Of a stretch of DNA of 64,000 nt, positions 31,288 through 39,524 are shown piece after piece. The notes under the pieces are model-generated. The model saw only the letters and a list, made by a program, of their open reading frames with translations. It was not told where the DNA came from and made no database searches. The stretch is taken from assembly GCF_002911665.1 (NCBI RefSeq), contig NZ_MTBP01000001.1, positions 558,001 to 622,000 of the forward strand, in the 5' to 3' direction. The stretch comes from Actinomadura rubteroloni. Lineage in GTDB: Bacteria > Actinomycetota > Actinomycetes > Streptosporangiales > Streptosporangiaceae. The position numbers and the translations under genes were made by a program. Position 1 is the first letter of the stretch, and each line of letters begins with the position of its first letter.

Positions 31288-31785
31288 TCAGTGGCGCGCG
31301 GCGCCAAGGACGGCGTCGTCCCGCAATCGCGCCATCGCGCGCGACACCGTGCTCTTGACCGTCCCGACGCTGACGCCGAGGAGCGCGGCGACCTCGTGCT
31401 CGGGCCGGTCCTCGTAGTAGCGCAGGAACACGGCCGTCCGCTGCCGTTCGGGCAGCCGCCGCAGGGCGCGGCCGAGGGCGTCGCGCAGGTCGCAGCGCGG
31501 CGCGTCGTCGGCCACCGGACGCTCGGGCACGTCCCCGGACGGGTGGACGTCCAGCCGCCGGCGGCGCCGCCACCAGGAGATGTGCGTGTTGGCCATCGCG
31601 CGCCGGACGTAGCCGTCCACCGCCGCGCGCGAGCCGATGCGCTCCCAGGCGAGGTAGGTCTCGGCGAGCGCGGCCTGGAGCAGGTCCTCGGCGTCCTCGC
31701 CGGCGATCCGGGCCGCCGTGCGCAACAGGGCGGGACGGCGTGCCGCGACGTACGCGCGGAACTCCTCGTCCGTGGTATCCCTCAC
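31288..31785 (-). CDS. SigE-family RNA polymerase sigma factor
   Basis: The 165-residue product is a compact ECF-type sigma factor: region 2 reads EEFRAYVAARRPALLRTAAR, then GEDAEDLLQAALAETYLAWE and the -10 recognition part YVRRAMANTHISWWRRRRR. Region 4 reads RLPERQRTAVFLRYYEDRPE and VAALLGVSVGTVKSTVSRAM. The SWWRRR block is characteristic of the actinobacterial SigE-like subfamily. GTG 31785 is chosen for its position ahead of region 2; the frame is open upstream. It is transcribed toward the larger sigma-factor gene, 136 bp away. Confidence 0.9.
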   Translation of the reverse strand: MRDTTDEEFRAYVAARRPALLRTAARIAGEDAEDLLQAALAETYLAWERIGSRAAVDGYVRRAMANTHISWWRRRRRLDVHPSGDVPERPVADDAPRCDLRDALGRALRRLPERQRTAVFLRYYEDRPEHEVAALLGVSVGTVKSTVSRAMARLRDDAVLGAARH

Positions 31786-32072
31786 GTCACCCGTTCCCCG
31801 ACTCGCGTCCGGTGGCGAAAGCCCGTCCCGTCGCTTGTCAGCGTGGCACGATGATCGTTGTTCCGGTCCCAACAGAACGCGGTATTCGGCTCAACCGGTG
31901 GAAAATCCTTACCCCTCGGCGAGGAATTCTTATCCCCGGCACGACGTATACCGACAAATCCGTCGACAGGTAGGGTCACAGGGCGTGACGCTTGACTCAC
32001 AGCACTAACTACGGTGGGAGACCTTGCAATGCCTCCCGCCGCAGCCGCCCCGCCTGGAAGCCGGAGCCCCGC

Positions 32073-33008
32073 ATGCACCATCCGGAAGCCGCGCGGCGTC
32101 GTCGCCGTGCCGCCGTCCTCGGCGCGCCGCCCGACAGCGCCGCAGCCCCCGCACGTCCGGGCGCCCACGCCGGGACCGTGCTCGACGCCAGCCCCCACCT
32201 CCTCGTCCTCGCCGTCCCCGGCGGCGAGGTCCGCCTGCCGCTCAGCGACACCACCGCGATCTGGCACGGCGACCGCGCCGGGCCGGACGCGCTGCGCCCC
32301 GGCCTGAGCGCCGTCGCCCGTCCGTACCGGGGACGGCCCGGCACCGAGCGCGTCTGGATCGACGCCGCCCGCGTGACCGGAACGATCACCGCCGCCGCGC
32401 GCCGCACGGTGGACGTCGACCTCGGCCCCCATCGCGGCACGACGACCGTGACCATCCCCGAGACCGTGTACGACCGGATCCGCGTGCGGCACCCGCGCCT
32501 GGAGCCGGGCTACCTGTTCGACGCCGTGTGCGTCCGGACGCCCGACGGTCCCCGCGCCGTCGCGCCCGGCACGTCCCAGCCCGGCTACCGCGCGGACGCG
32601 CTGACGGCTCCCGAGCCCGACGCGTCCGTCCCGGGCGAGTCGCACGGCACCGCCACCTGGTTCGACGGCGGCGACGCGCCCGGCGCCGCCTACCCGGCCG
32701 TCGACCCCGAAGGCAGCGCGGGCGGCTGCGCGGACGCGCCGCGCGGCTGCGTTCCGCTGCCCCTGCTGTCGATCGGGAGCGGCCTGACCGTCCACAACGC
32801 CTGCACGGGCCGTACCGCCCGGATCCCCGTCACCGAGTGCGGCTGCGTCGCCGCCCGGTTCTGCGACCGCTGCGTCCAGTGCGGGACGTCGCCGCGCGGC
32901 CGGCTGGTCGAGTTGACGCCGGTCGCGTTCGCCGCGCTCGGCGGCGACCTGGAGACGGGCTGCTTCAACGCCGTCCTGCGCCACGACAGGGGGACCCGAC
33001 GATGGTGA
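32073..33008 (+). CDS. Cys-rich double-psi beta-barrel (RlpA/expansin-like) protein
   Basis: The 311-residue product has no clear signal peptide in the first 30 residues, which are Arg-rich. Residues about 30-185 form a beta-rich region of unknown type. The C-terminal about 120 residues match the RlpA/expansin double-psi barrel: GTATWFDGGDAPGAAYP, SIGSGLTVHNACTGRTARIP, and GRLVELTPVAFAALGG with the trailing Leu-Ser-Ala-like helix. Cysteines are numerous (GCADAPRGC, TECGC, CDRCVQC), unlike ordinary RlpA. ATG 32073 has GGAG. Its stop overlaps the start of the MauE-like gene by 7 nt, suggesting that protein helps form its disulfides. Confidence 0.6.
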   Translation: MHHPEAARRRRRAAVLGAPPDSAAAPARPGAHAGTVLDASPHLLVLAVPGGEVRLPLSDTTAIWHGDRAGPDALRPGLSAVARPYRGRPGTERVWIDAARVTGTITAAARRTVDVDLGPHRGTTTVTIPETVYDRIRVRHPRLEPGYLFDAVCVRTPDGPRAVAPGTSQPGYRADALTAPEPDASVPGESHGTATWFDGGDAPGAAYPAVDPEGSAGGCADAPRGCVPLPLLSIGSGLTVHNACTGRTARIPVTECGCVAARFCDRCVQCGTSPRGRLVELTPVAFAALGGDLETGCFNAVLRHDRGTRRW

Positions 33009-33829
33009 CCGCGTTCCAGAACACCCAGGTGCTGCTGCTGTCGTTCGTCCTGCTGGCCGCGTGTCTGGCGAAGCTCGCCGTCCGGCATCCCGAGCCCGCG
33101 CACGACCACGTCCACGGCGTGCCGCTGCCGGGCTGGCTGCCGCAGGCGACCCGGCTGGACAGCCGTCCGTTCGCGGTCGCGGTCGCGCTGGTGGAGGGGT
33201 CGCTCGGCATCGCGCTGCTCGTGACGTCGCAGTTCTCGGTCCGGTTGGTGACGGCGCTGGCGTTCGCGGTGGCGACGTGGACGGTGAGCGAGTTGCGCGT
33301 CCGGCGTCCCGACGCGGGGTGCGGCTGCTTCGGCGGGCTCAGCGTGAAGCACGTCGACCGGCGGACGGTCGCGCGGGCGCTCCTGTTCACGCTGGCCGCC
33401 GTGGCCGCGCTCGGCGCGCCCCGGGCCGGGTTCGCGTGGCTGCACGACGCGCACGCGACGGTCGGGCTGGTGCTGCTGGCCGTCGAGGTCGCGCTGTTCG
33501 GCCTGATCTCGCCGGAGGTCGCGACGCTGTGGGAGAAGCGGGCGGCGTGGCGGATCCGGCGCGAGGACGAGCCGTGCGACCGGCGGCACAGCCCGCTGGC
33601 GGAGACGATGCGGACGCTGCGCGCCAGCGCCGCGTGGTCCGCGCACGAGGACGCCCTGGTCAGCGCCGTCCCGCTGGACGTGTGGCGCGAGGGCTGCTGG
33701 CGGTTCCTCGCCTACCGGGCCGTGTCGGACGGCCGTCCGGCCGAACTGGTCTTCGCGGTGTCGACGGCCGCGCGGGGGCGCCGGGTGCGCGTCGCGCTGG
33801 TCCCGGCGGAGGAGCCCGCGGTGCGCTGA
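33002..33829 (+). CDS. MauE/DoxX-like redox membrane protein
   Basis: The 275-residue product has four membrane helices in the first 170 residues (LLLSFVLLAACLAKLAV, then LVEGSLGIALLVTS, LLFTLAAVAALGA and VGLVLLAVEVALFGLI) and a soluble C-terminal tail of about 100 residues. The CGCFGG motif after the second pair of helices, with a nearby His, is the signature of MauE-type proteins, which take part in disulfide formation or cofactor maturation in partner proteins. It starts inside the preceding Cys-rich gene, so the two are co-translated. Confidence 0.8.
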   Translation: MVTAFQNTQVLLLSFVLLAACLAKLAVRHPEPAHDHVHGVPLPGWLPQATRLDSRPFAVAVALVEGSLGIALLVTSQFSVRLVTALAFAVATWTVSELRVRRPDAGCGCFGGLSVKHVDRRTVARALLFTLAAVAALGAPRAGFAWLHDAHATVGLVLLAVEVALFGLISPEVATLWEKRAAWRIRREDEPCDRRHSPLAETMRTLRASAAWSAHEDALVSAVPLDVWREGCWRFLAYRAVSDGRPAELVFAVSTAARGRRVRVALVPAEEPAVR

Positions 33830-33882
33830 TCGGGTTTTCTATCGTTCTCTAGCGAATATCCAAGAGTCCGTTATAGGCACAT

Positions 33883-33909
33883 GACGAGCACTGGCGTCTA
33901 GCGCTCGTC
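33883..33909. terminator. Possible hairpin between convergent genes
   Basis: GACGAGC (33883-33889) and GCTCGTC (33903-33909) form a 7-bp stem with a 13-nt loop in the 103-bp gap between two convergent genes. There is no clear T run, so terminator function is only suggested by position. Confidence 0.3.
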
Positions 33910-33932
33910 CTAGAAACGGGTAGAGAGGCGAA

Positions 33933-35219
33933 TCAGGCGGGCTGGGTCCGGAGGAACTGGCCGAAATGCGGCACGGTGAACGCCACCAGCCCGCGTTCCG
34001 CGCTGTAGATGAGGCCCTTCTTGATCAGGCCGTCCCGGGCCGGCGACAGGCTGGACGGCTTGCGGCCCAGCTCGCCCGCCACCGCCGCCGTCGGCACCGG
34101 GTCGTCCCCGAGGACGGCCATCGCCCGCATGTAGTCGCGCTCGGCGGGCGTCGCGCGCTCGTACCGGCTGCCGAAGAAGCCGACCGCCAGCTCGCTCTCG
34201 GCCTCGGGCGCGGCGACGCGGATGTCCTCGGCGGTGATCGGGGTGTCCGGAGCGACGTCCCAGACGACCTTCGCGTACGCCTGGACGAAGTAGGGGTAGC
34301 CGTCGGCCGCGCCGTACAGGGCGTCCAGCGCCTCGGGCGTGAACGTGACCTCCTCGCGCTCGGCGGGGGCGAGCAGGGCGAGATCGGCCGATTCCCGGTC
34401 GAGCCGGTCGATGCGCGCGTAGCGGAACAGCCGCTCGGAGTAGGACTTGCTCGCCGACAGGACGGCGGGCAGGTGCGGCAGGCCCGCGCCGACGACGATC
34501 AGCGGGCCGCCGTTCTGGGACAGCTCGTGGCAGGCGGCGCAGAGCGCGGAGACGTCGTCGGCGGGGACGTCCTGCATCTCGTCCACGAACAGCGCGATGC
34601 CCGCGCCGACGTCGGTCGCGACGGACGCGGCGTCCACGAACAGCTCGGTGAGGTCGATCTCCAGGTCGCCGGAGTCGGCGCGGCCCCGGGTGGCGGGGAC
34701 GTCGATGCCCGGCTGCCAGCGGTGCGCGCGGGCCTTGGTCCGCCCATCCTCCTCGCCGGCCTGCGCGAACGCCTTGAGCACGCCGAGGAACTCCTCGATG
34801 CGGTCGGGCGCGCGGTGCCGGGGCGCCAGCTCGCGGACGGCCACGTGCAGCGCGGACGCGACGGGCCGCCGGATCGACTGGTCCGGCCGGGCCTCGATCT
34901 TCCCGGTGCCCCAGAGCCGCTGGATCGCCATCGACCGGAACGTGTTGAGCAGGACGGTCTTCCCGACGCCCCGCAGCCCGGTGATGATCATGCTGCGCTC
35001 GGGGCGTCCGCGCGCCACGCGTTCGAGGACGACCTCGAACTGCTTCAGCTCGCGGTCGCGGCCGGCGAGCTCCGGGGGGCGCTGGCCCGCGCCCGGTGCA
35101 TAAGGGTTGCGCACGGGGTCCACGGTCTCGGACTCTATGAGCCGGTATAGCTGTGGCCGTAGATTTGCGTAGAAATCCCTGCGGCGTGTCGCGCGTGCCC
35201 GGCAGCGGACGACCTCCAT
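33933..35219 (-). CDS. AAA-type ATP-binding protein of the archaeal-ATPase/AAA_16 kind
   Basis: The 428-residue protein has a P-loop ATPase domain: LAGRDRELKQFEVVLERVA, the Walker A loop GLRGVGKTVLLN near residue 85, and the Walker B strand GIALFVDEMQDVPADD near 210. A sensor region GGPLIVVGAGLPHLPAVLSA and a C-terminal winged-helix part (AVAGELGRKPSSLSPARDGL) follow. This is the STAND/Orc1-like ATPase layout seen in many actinobacterial proteins of unknown role. ATG 35219 has a strong GGGAGGTG site. No partner gene is adjacent. Confidence 0.85.
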   Translation of the reverse strand: MEVVRCRARATRRRDFYANLRPQLYRLIESETVDPVRNPYAPGAGQRPPELAGRDRELKQFEVVLERVARGRPERSMIITGLRGVGKTVLLNTFRSMAIQRLWGTGKIEARPDQSIRRPVASALHVAVRELAPRHRAPDRIEEFLGVLKAFAQAGEEDGRTKARAHRWQPGIDVPATRGRADSGDLEIDLTELFVDAASVATDVGAGIALFVDEMQDVPADDVSALCAACHELSQNGGPLIVVGAGLPHLPAVLSASKSYSERLFRYARIDRLDRESADLALLAPAEREEVTFTPEALDALYGAADGYPYFVQAYAKVVWDVAPDTPITAEDIRVAAPEAESELAVGFFGSRYERATPAERDYMRAMAVLGDDPVPTAAVAGELGRKPSSLSPARDGLIKKGLIYSAERGLVAFTVPHFGQFLRTQPA

Positions 35220-35338
35220 CGGACACCTCCCGCGCCCGTCGAACGAATGTTCGAGACAGTAGCGCACGGGCGTCCGCCCTGTCCCCCGTCCGGACGGAAA
35301 ACTCCGGCATTCTCCGTCCGGCCGGGGGCCGCCGCAGG

Positions 35339-36346
35339 TCAGAGGGCCTGGTCGGTGGCCGAGCGGTGCGGCAGCTCGGCGGCGGGGACCTGGCCCATCC
35401 GCCCGGCCTGGAAGTCCTCGAACGCCTGGACGATCTCGTCCTTGGTGTTCATGACGAACGGGCCGTACCGGGCGACCGGCTCGCGCAGCGGCAGGCCGCC
35501 GAGGATCAGGATCTCCCAGCCGTTCTTGCTGCTCACCGGCTGCGTGTCGGCGGCCCGGACGACGATGCCGTCCTGGTCGCCGGCGTGGTGCGAGCCGCCG
35601 AGGACGGCGAGCCGTCCCTCCTCCAGCGCGACCTGCTCGGCGCCGACCGTCCCGCGTCCGGACAGGACGTAGACGAGCGCGTTGAAGTCGCGCGGCCAGG
35701 GCAGTTCGAGCCGCGCGCCGGGCGCGACGGTCGCGTGGACGTAGTTGATCGGGGTGTAGGTGACGCCCGGACCGTCGAACCCGCCGACCGAGCCCGCGAT
35801 GACCCGGACGAGCGACGCGCCGTCCGCCGAGGACAGCAGCGTGACGTCGTTCGCGCGGATGTCCTGGTAGCGCGGGTCGACCCACTTCTGGGCGCGCGGC
35901 AGGTTGACCCAGAGCTGCACGCCGTGGAACAGGCCGCCCGAGGCGACCAGCTCCGGCGGCGGCTGCTCGATGTGCTGGATCCCGGACGCGGCCGTCATCC
36001 ACTGCGTGCCGCCGTCGGCGATGAGGCCGCCGCCGCCCGTCGTGTCCCGGTGCTGGAGGGCGCCGTCGATGAGGTAGGTGACGGTCTCGAACCCCCGGTG
36101 CGGGTGCCACGGGGTGCCCTTCGCCTCGCCGGGCGCGTACTCGACGGCGCCCATGTGGTCGAGGAGGAGGAACGGGTCGGCGAGCGGCAGGTCGACGCCG
36201 GGGAACGGGCGGCGGACCTGGAAGCCCTCGCCCTCCAGGTGCTTCTGCGCGGTGACGACCTTGGCGACGCGGCGCCGGCCGGTGGTCGCGTCGGGGAGCC
36301 GGGGCAGGCGGGGCAGGGTGAGCGTGTCGGCGGTGACGGCGGGCAT
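35339..36346 (-). CDS. Pirin family bicupin protein
   Basis: The 335-residue product has the pirin double-cupin fold. The N-domain motif HPHRGFETVTYLIDG supplies two His ligands, and HRDTTGGGGLIADGGTQWM and ASGIQHIEQP the others; the C-domain has LVYVLSGRGTVGAE and GSHHAGDQD. Some pirins are quercetinase-like dioxygenases, others act on transcription or metabolism; the substrate is unknown. ATG 36346 follows GAGGAG. It is divergent from a MarR regulator, with a TTGA-N4-TCAA site close to each start. Confidence 0.9.
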   Translation of the reverse strand: MPAVTADTLTLPRLPRLPDATTGRRRVAKVVTAQKHLEGEGFQVRRPFPGVDLPLADPFLLLDHMGAVEYAPGEAKGTPWHPHRGFETVTYLIDGALQHRDTTGGGGLIADGGTQWMTAASGIQHIEQPPPELVASGGLFHGVQLWVNLPRAQKWVDPRYQDIRANDVTLLSSADGASLVRVIAGSVGGFDGPGVTYTPINYVHATVAPGARLELPWPRDFNALVYVLSGRGTVGAEQVALEEGRLAVLGGSHHAGDQDGIVVRAADTQPVSSKNGWEILILGGLPLREPVARYGPFVMNTKDEIVQAFEDFQAGRMGQVPAAELPHRSATDQAL

Positions 36347-36394
36347 CTCGGCTCCTCGGGGTCGCGTCGTGTTCCTTCGGCCGCGTCAACCTGG

Positions 36395-36406
36395 TTGAAA
36401 TCTCAA
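36395..36406. promoter_or_regulatory. MarR-type operator, pirin side
   Basis: TTGA-AATC-TCAA lies 49 bp upstream of the pirin start. The same TTGA-N4-TCAA frame recurs at 36464-36475 near the MarR gene, so both are likely sites for the divergently encoded MarR protein. Confidence 0.6.
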
Positions 36407-36463
36407 CTATTCCCGCGGCCGGGGATCACGTAGGCTGCGTCACCGAGCGTATCCCAGAAGTCG

Positions 36464-36490
36464 TTGAAGCTTCAATTTGTTGGCTATACT
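36464..36490 (+). promoter_or_regulatory. MarR promoter with overlapping palindrome, leaderless transcript likely
   Basis: A perfect palindrome TTGAAGCTTCAA (36464-36475) overlaps the -35 position, and TATACT (36485-36490) is a good -10 element. The ATG of the MarR gene starts 8 nt after the -10 box, which leaves no room for a ribosome site, so the mRNA is probably leaderless. Repressor binding to the palindrome would block the promoter. Confidence 0.65.
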
Positions 36491-36497
36491 CCGTCCC

Positions 36498-36956
36498 ATG
36501 ACCGAACCCCGCTGGCTGACCGCCACCGAGCAACGCTCGTGGCGCGCCTACGTGGACGGCAGCGCGCGGCTCACCGAACTGATGGACCGCGACCTCAAGA
36601 CCCGCCACGGCCTGTCCGTCTCCGAGTACGAGATCCTCGTCCGGCTGTCGGAGGCGCCCGGCCGCTCCCTGCGCATGGCCGAACTCGCCGAGCACGCCAG
36701 CCAGTCCCGCAGCCGCCTCTCCCACACGTGCGCGCGGCTGGAGGGCAAGGGGCTCGTCCGCCGCGAAGACTGCCCGAGCGACCGGCGCGGCGTCGTGTGC
36801 CTGCTCACCGAAGAGGGCTTCGCCGCGCTCGAACGCGCCGCCCGCGACCACGTCGAGGTCGTCCGGACCTATCTGGTGGACGTCGTCGACCCCGCCGACC
36901 TCGCCGCGATCGGGCGCGCGTTCGACGCCGTCATCAAGCGCATCGAGGCGGGCTAG
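36498..36956 (+). CDS. MarR family transcriptional regulator (pirin-linked)
   Basis: The 152-residue winged-helix protein reads EQRSWRAYVDGSARLTELMD for the dimer helices, YEILVRLSEAPGRSLRMAEL, then the recognition helix SRSRLSHTCARLEGKGLV and the wing REDCPSDRRGVVCLLTEEG. This subtype is commonly next to pirin or quinone-related genes. ATG 36498 follows the -10 box by 7 nt with no ribosome site, supporting leaderless translation; an upstream TTG in the ORF is not needed. Its stop overlaps the convergent membrane protein gene by 4 bp. Confidence 0.9.
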   Translation: MTEPRWLTATEQRSWRAYVDGSARLTELMDRDLKTRHGLSVSEYEILVRLSEAPGRSLRMAELAEHASQSRSRLSHTCARLEGKGLVRREDCPSDRRGVVCLLTEEGFAALERAARDHVEVVRTYLVDVVDPADLAAIGRAFDAVIKRIEAG

Positions 36957-37357
36957 AACAGCAGCGGGCCGAGGCCCGTCAGGAAGCCGACGGAGACGAG
37001 CGTCAGGAACACCCAGGACGCCATCATCCCCAGCCCGAACGGCCGCCAGGCCCCGCCGACCCGCCACATCAGCAGGCCGCCGACGCCGAACGCCACGAGC
37101 AGCAGCACGACCGTCTGCGGGACGAGCGTCGCGCGCACCGAGTTCATCAGCGGCGCCCACATCACGACCGCGTCCACGAACAGGAACGTCGCGAACCCGG
37201 CCGAACCGGGCCACAGATCCCGGCCGGACGGCAGGCGCGGGGGGTCCAGGCGCAGCGGGAGCAGCGGGCCGTCGGCCGGTTCGGTCTCGACCTCGCCCGC
37301 GACGGCGAAAATCTCGTCCTCCAGGCTGGGGGGCTCCCCGTTTCCGGGATTCGTCAC
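36953..37357 (-). CDS. Small three-helix membrane protein of unknown function
   Basis: The 134-residue product has an acidic soluble N-terminus (EDEIFAVAGEVETEPADG), then hydrophobic segments near residues 55-75, 80-98 and 110-130 (FATFLFVDAVVMWAPLMN, TVVLLLVAFGVGGLLMWRVG, ASWVFLTLVSVGFLTGLGPL). The family is not recognised. GTG 37357 is chosen for its GAGGAGCC ribosome site; the open frame extends far upstream without a good start. It is convergent with the MarR gene and divergent from the M15 peptidase gene. Confidence 0.7.
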   Translation of the reverse strand: MTNPGNGEPPSLEDEIFAVAGEVETEPADGPLLPLRLDPPRLPSGRDLWPGSAGFATFLFVDAVVMWAPLMNSVRATLVPQTVVLLLVAFGVGGLLMWRVGGAWRPFGLGMMASWVFLTLVSVGFLTGLGPLLF

Positions 37358-37483
37358 GTCCGGCTCCTCAAAATCCCCGATTCGCCGCTCGTCCCAAAAC
37401 ACTCGCTGTGGACACTTCCCTGACTCGCACCGTAGCGAACCACGCGTCCGCGCGCAGGGACCCCGCCGTGCCATCCTGCTCGG

Positions 37484-38218
37484 ATGCCAGGGAGAACCCT
37501 GCTGCGCACCGCAGCGTTCATGACCGTGTTCGCCGTCGCCGCGACCGCATGCGGCCAGGACAAGGACGGCGGGAACGGGGGCACCGCCTCGGCGACGCCA
37601 CCGACCGCGACGGGATCGGTGTCGGTATCGCCGTCGGCCAATCCGTCGCCGGGATTCCGCGCGTCCGTCCACCGGGTGTCGGCGGCCGATCTGCCGCATT
37701 CGTGGCACAAGGGCTGCCCGGTCGCGCCGTCCGGGCTGCGCCGGATCGACATGACGTACTGGGGAATGGACGACCGGACGCACGACAACGGGCAGCTCGT
37801 CGTCAACGCGAAAGTCGCCGACGACCTCGTGAAGGTGTTCCGCAAGCTCTACGACAACCGGTATCCGATCCGGCGCATGGAGCTGGTGGACGTCTACAAG
37901 GGCAGCGACTTCGACTCCATCGAGGCCGACAACACCTCGGCCTTCAACTGCCGCAACGCGACCGGCTCGGGCTCCTGGTCACAGCACGCCTACGGGCTCG
38001 CGGTCGACATCAACACGTGCGAGAACCCGTACGTGACGGCGGGCGGCGAGGTCGCGCACAAGCACTGCGTGAAGTACAAGAACCGCGACAACCGCGACCC
38101 GGGCGTCATTCACGACGGCGACAAGACCGTCCGGGCGTTCGCGTCGATCGGCTGGGGCTGGGGCGGCGTCTGGAACGGCGCCCGGGACTACCAGCACTTT
38201 TCGAGCAACGCCCGCTGA
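37484..38218 (+). CDS. M15-type D-Ala-D-Ala carboxypeptidase lipoprotein
   Basis: The 244-residue product has a lipoprotein signal (LLRTAAFMTVFAVAATACGQ, lipobox AATAC) followed by a Ser/Thr/Pro spacer to about residue 60. The M15 (VanY/peptidoglycan) domain has SWSQHAYGLAVDINTCENPY, with the zinc His and Asp, and the last ligand in WNGARDYQHFS. Such enzymes trim stem peptides of peptidoglycan on the cell surface. The Shine-Dalgarno match is weak. It is convergent with the alpha/beta hydrolase gene, six bases away. Confidence 0.88.
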   Translation: MPGRTLLRTAAFMTVFAVAATACGQDKDGGNGGTASATPPTATGSVSVSPSANPSPGFRASVHRVSAADLPHSWHKGCPVAPSGLRRIDMTYWGMDDRTHDNGQLVVNAKVADDLVKVFRKLYDNRYPIRRMELVDVYKGSDFDSIEADNTSAFNCRNATGSGSWSQHAYGLAVDINTCENPYVTAGGEVAHKHCVKYKNRDNRDPGVIHDGDKTVRAFASIGWGWGGVWNGARDYQHFSSNAR

Positions 38219-38223
38219 CCGGA

Positions 38224-39054
38224 TCACAGGAACGGACAGAGCAGGGCGAGCAGTTCCGCCGGGCGGTGCAGCGGAATGAGGTGGCCGCTGTTCTCGACGA
38301 CGTGGCCGGTGAGGTCGTCGGCGACCGGGCGGAGCTGCCGTTCCAGCGCGCCGCCGACGGGGTGCGCGCCGATCGCGAGAGCGGGAACCGTCAGCCGCTG
38401 TCGCGCGACGGCCGCCGCGATCTGTTCCGCGCTCTGCGGCAGCGCGCGGTAGAAGGCGAACGCGCAGCGCAGCGCGTCCTCGCCGGTATAGGCGCGGACG
38501 AACGCGTCGCGGAGTTCGGGCCGCACGCCGTCGCCGAGCGTCCCGGTCGTCAGGAACCAGTCGAGATAGCGGTCCTCATGGCCGGTGAGCACCCTTTCCG
38601 CCAGGCCGGGGACGGAATGGAACCCGAACCACCACGGCGGACCCTGCGCGAGAAAGTCCTCGGCACCGGGCAGCGTCCCGATCAGCGATTCCATGACGAC
38701 CAGGCGCCGGACCAGGTCGGGACGCCGCAGCGCCAGCAGGAAGGCGGGCGGCGTGCCCGCGTCGATGCCGACGACCGCCGCCGACGTCTCGCCGAGCGCG
38801 TCCAGCAGCGCCTCGGCGTCCTCGGACAAGGTGCGGGCGTCGTAGCCGCCGGGGGCGCGCTCGCTGTCGCCGAATCCGCGCAGGTCGGGGGCTATGACGC
38901 GGTGGCGCTCGGCGAGGTCGGGCAGGACGTCCGTCCACAGCCGCCAGGTGTGCGGGAACCCGTGCAGCAGCAGCACGGCGGGGCCTTCGCCCGCGAGCGC
39001 GACGTTCAGCGCGACGCCGTTCGCCTCGACGCGGCGCAGTTCGATGTCCGGCAC
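38224..39054 (-). CDS. Alpha/beta hydrolase, epoxide-hydrolase-like
   Basis: The 276-residue product has the alpha/beta hydrolase core: LLLHGFPHTWRLW (oxyanion loop HGFP), APDLRGFGDSERAPGGYD, the nucleophile elbow VVGIDAGTPPA with Asp rather than Ser, and the His in VENSGHLIPLHRP. An Asp nucleophile together with HGFP fits epoxide hydrolases or haloalkane dehalogenases; the cap domain lies between. The substrate is unknown. GTG 39054 is preceded closely by GGGAGG. It is divergent from an HxlR regulator over 94 bp. Confidence 0.85.
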   Translation of the reverse strand: MPDIELRRVEANGVALNVALAGEGPAVLLLHGFPHTWRLWTDVLPDLAERHRVIAPDLRGFGDSERAPGGYDARTLSEDAEALLDALGETSAAVVGIDAGTPPAFLLALRRPDLVRRLVVMESLIGTLPGAEDFLAQGPPWWFGFHSVPGLAERVLTGHEDRYLDWFLTTGTLGDGVRPELRDAFVRAYTGEDALRCAFAFYRALPQSAEQIAAAVARQRLTVPALAIGAHPVGGALERQLRPVADDLTGHVVENSGHLIPLHRPAELLALLCPFL

Positions 39055-39148
39055 AAGCCCTCCCGGTAACCAAAGGTGACTAGAGCACCGTACGGAACTA
39101 CCCTTGCGGTGCGAAGACGGCACTTTCTCCACAGGTGGTGAGCGCGAA

Positions 39149-39520
39149 GTGACCTCCCCCGGGCCACGCGGCGATCTGTTCTCCCCGGACTGCCCTACCC
39201 GGCGGCTGCTCGACCGCATCGGGACGAAATGGATGTCGATGGCGGTCAAGGTGCTCGCCGAGGCGTCCCCGGACGAGCTGCGCTTCGCCGAACTGCGGCG
39301 CCGCATGCCGGGCGTCTCGCAGAAGATGCTGTCGGTGACGCTCCAGGGCATGGTCCGGGACGGTCTCGCCGCGCGCCGCGTCGAACCGACCGTGCCGCCG
39401 CGCGTCCACTACCGGCTGACGCCGCTCGGGCTGTCGCTGGACGGGCCGCTCGCCGCCGTCCGAGCGTGGGCGGAGGAGCACATGGCCGAGGTGGACCGCG
39501 CCAACGCGGCCGACGGGTGA
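39149..39520 (+). CDS. HxlR family transcriptional regulator
   Basis: The 123-residue winged-helix protein has the HxlR pattern: a short Cys-containing N-terminus (DLFSPDCPTRRLLDRIGTKW), then FAELRRRMPGVSQKMLSVTL, QGMVRDGLAARRVEPTVPPR and VHYRLTPLGLSL. HxlR proteins often respond to reactive electrophiles or oxidants, with the N-terminal Cys involved. GTG 39149 is chosen to start just ahead of the domain; the frame is open to 39104. It is divergent from the hydrolase gene, its likely target. Confidence 0.88.
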   Translation: MTSPGPRGDLFSPDCPTRRLLDRIGTKWMSMAVKVLAEASPDELRFAELRRRMPGVSQKMLSVTLQGMVRDGLAARRVEPTVPPRVHYRLTPLGLSLDGPLAAVRAWAEEHMAEVDRANAADG

Positions 39521-39524
39521 CGGG

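Noticed and set aside
29373..31358. Rightward frame of 661 codons opposite the large sigma factor
   Set aside because: The Gly/Arg-rich translation is a mirror of the sigma factor's Pro/Ala linker. Sigma regions 2 and 4 are clear on the other strand.
33933..36389. 818-codon frame joining the AAA ATPase with sequence across the pirin gene
   Set aside because: The N-terminal half is an out-of-frame translation of pirin. The ATPase has its own ATG with GGGAGGTG at 35219.
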